Positions 39,031-39,901 of a stretch of 39,901 bases of DNA are shown here, one piece after another. The position numbers and the translations under genes were made by a program. Under the pieces are notes generated by a model. It saw only the letters and a program-made list of their open reading frames with translations, ran no database searches and was not told the origin of the DNA. The stretch's first letter is position 1; each line of letters begins with the position of its first letter. Origin of the DNA: Bacillota bacterium (GTDB taxonomy: Bacteria; Bacillota; Clostridia; Acetivibrionales; DSM-2933); NCBI GenBank assembly GCA_023430975.1, contig JAEYYB010000103.1, positions 1 through 39,901 of the forward strand, read 5' to 3'.

Positions 39031-39315
39031 TCAGCTTACTGTAGTATAACCATAAATATAATGTATGTGGCCGTCATTCAGTGTTGTTGCTGCTTGATAA
39101 TAATGGGTATGACCCCTTGCTAGCTTTATTTCAGGACTTGTGCGTAACGAATAACGGTGTATATGACCATCTTCAAAAGTTGTTTGACCCGACATAAAGT
39201 GTGCATGGTTTGGAATATCAGGATCTTGGCTTGTCATTCCCCAATACCTGTGTATGTGGTCATTATTAAATGAAGTCACACCTGTGAAATCGTGACTGTG
39301 TAGACTATCAGGCAT
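39031..39315 (-). CDS. ymaF: YmaF-family His-rich repeat protein
   Basis: The start is ATG 39315 (94 residues), with GGAG eight bases upstream; a GTG at 39324 is the alternative. The protein is made of repeats ending in HxH: HSHDFTG, DHIHRYWG, NHAHFMSG, DGHIHRYS, GHTHYYQ and DGHIHYIYG. This is the pattern of the YmaF family. The regular His pairs suggest metal binding or a spore/envelope structural role; the function is unproven. No signal peptide. Confidence 0.8.
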   Translation of the reverse strand: MPDSLHSHDFTGVTSFNNDHIHRYWGMTSQDPDIPNHAHFMSGQTTFEDGHIHRYSLRTSPEIKLARGHTHYYQAATTLNDGHIHYIYGYTTVS

Positions 39316-39374
39316 ATTAATCACTCCATTCCTATATTATGTTACCTGCATTTAAAGTGTTACTTATTCTATTA

Positions 39375-39606
39375 TAAGTTCAAATAAAGTTCTTGATCTG
39401 GCCGTAGCACTTCTTAAAGGTGAGAATCTTGTAGGAGTGCTTGTGGTTTATAAGGATCAGGAAGCTTATATGATAATGTCTTGAGCAACCAGGATACTTA
39501 CAGTCAATTTGGGGTTACTACATACTTTCAAGTTGCCTGTAATATCTATGCAGGTGTTGTAAGCCTCTTTCTGGATTCCATTCCAAAGGGTGCTTTTTGC
39601 AGATAG
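39375..39606 (+). pseudogene. Frame-broken coding remnant
   Basis: The plus strand reads SNKVLDLAVALLKGENLVGV then LVVYKDQEAYMIMS to a stop. In another frame it continues SNQDTYSQFGVTTYFQVACN, then IYAGVVSLFLDSIPKGAFCR to a stop. The two look like parts of one protein split by an indel, with no start codon or ribosome site. Family not recognised. Further right (39650-39725) a short piece, FITGTNTDGLLLDRMKAMD, may belong to the same decay. Confidence 0.4.
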
Positions 39607-39815
39607 TGTTGCTTAATACAAACAGTAATTATGGCCAATATTTGCTTTATTAGTATGAAGGATTTTATTACTGGAACAAATACTGACGGGCTTTTGCTGG
39701 ATAGGATGAAAGCTATGGATTAAAAGATTAGCTTCAGGGTTGGTTTGAATTGTGAAGAGTAAAAAGTTTTTTTGAAAAAGGTTAAATGAAAAAGTAAAAT
39801 CCACTTTGTAAGATT

Positions 39816-39870
39816 AAAATCCATCCCCTTTAGAAAATTTAGTGATTTTTCTAAAAGAGGTGGATTTTTT
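39816..39870 (+). terminator. Strong terminator near the right edge
   Basis: A long stem AAAATCCATCCCCTTTAG with CTAAAAGAGGTGGATTTT is followed by T bases. It would end whatever transcript crosses the decayed region. Confidence 0.75.
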
Positions 39871-39901
39871 ATGCGGGTAAATTGTTGTTTTTCATTATTT
39901 T

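Noticed and set aside
39613..39804. 63-codon minus-strand frame at the right end
   Set aside because: Low-complexity hydrophobic and polar mix, no ribosome site; the plus strand shows decayed coding sequence instead.

Overview
This is a chromosomal segment of a low-GC, spore-forming, cellulosome-producing clostridium. The evidence is a secreted dockerin protein, a dockerin remnant and a glycoside-hydrolase remnant. There are also sporulation genes (spoIIID next to an mbl-type mreB, a ytvI-like gene, a SpoIIQ-like M23 protein) and a LytS/YesN sugar-sensing operon. I place it near Ruminiclostridium, Acetivibrio or Pseudobacteroides by protein style only; the species cannot be read from the window.

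Layout. 1-540: 3' part of a group II intron that appears to lack an ORF. 836-1800: a 30-residue peptide gene, a small membrane protein and tRNA-Arg(CCT). 1840-5495: a TetR regulator divergent from a large YhgE/Pip-type envelope protein. 5622-6926: hypB and a TRIC-type channel. 7271-12122: housekeeping and sporulation block (ytvI, prmC, yqhQ, rpmE, mbl, spoIIID). 12317-13312: a solitary cytosine-5 DNA methyltransferase. 13616-18713: a four-gene xylose-type sensing operon (anchored binding protein, LytS kinase, YesN regulator, binding lipoprotein). 18841-26043: envelope and cellulosome-related genes (M23 protein, NapH-like ferredoxin with its CXXC mini-protein, a dockerin-CYTH protein, a GT-C enzyme carrying a discoidin domain) mixed with decayed cellulosomal gene pieces. 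26220-29683: ECF sigma factor with an anti-sigma/LCP fusion, a YedK/HMCES protein and a fascin-like protein. 29995-34835: kimA with an upstream mini-protein, divergent from a two-component system. 34896-36950: two related leader-like peptide genes, each followed by the same kind of terminator hairpin, then six tRNA genes and a divergent stand-alone EF-Ts gene. 37062-38744: a legB-like dehydratase and a HAD phosphatase. The right end holds ymaF and decayed sequence.

Two families of short palindromic repeats are scattered between genes. Family R1 (about 103 bp, full copies, partial copies and a 31-bp remnant) has TA at its ends. One copy sits inside another exactly at a TA, so R1 behaves like a MITE of the TA-target type. 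Family R2 (about 107 bp, plus two copies sharing one internal deletion) has conserved ends and a central hairpin in its best copy.

The observations most worth following are: the leader peptide/terminator/tRNA array/EF-Ts module at 35568-36950, including a UAA-anticodon tRNA without the long variable arm; the exported dockerin-CYTH protein at 22359-23567; a cloverleaf-like RNA fold at 35349-35461; and the nested R1 insertion at 23572-23774. All calls come from reading the sequence; no database search was run.
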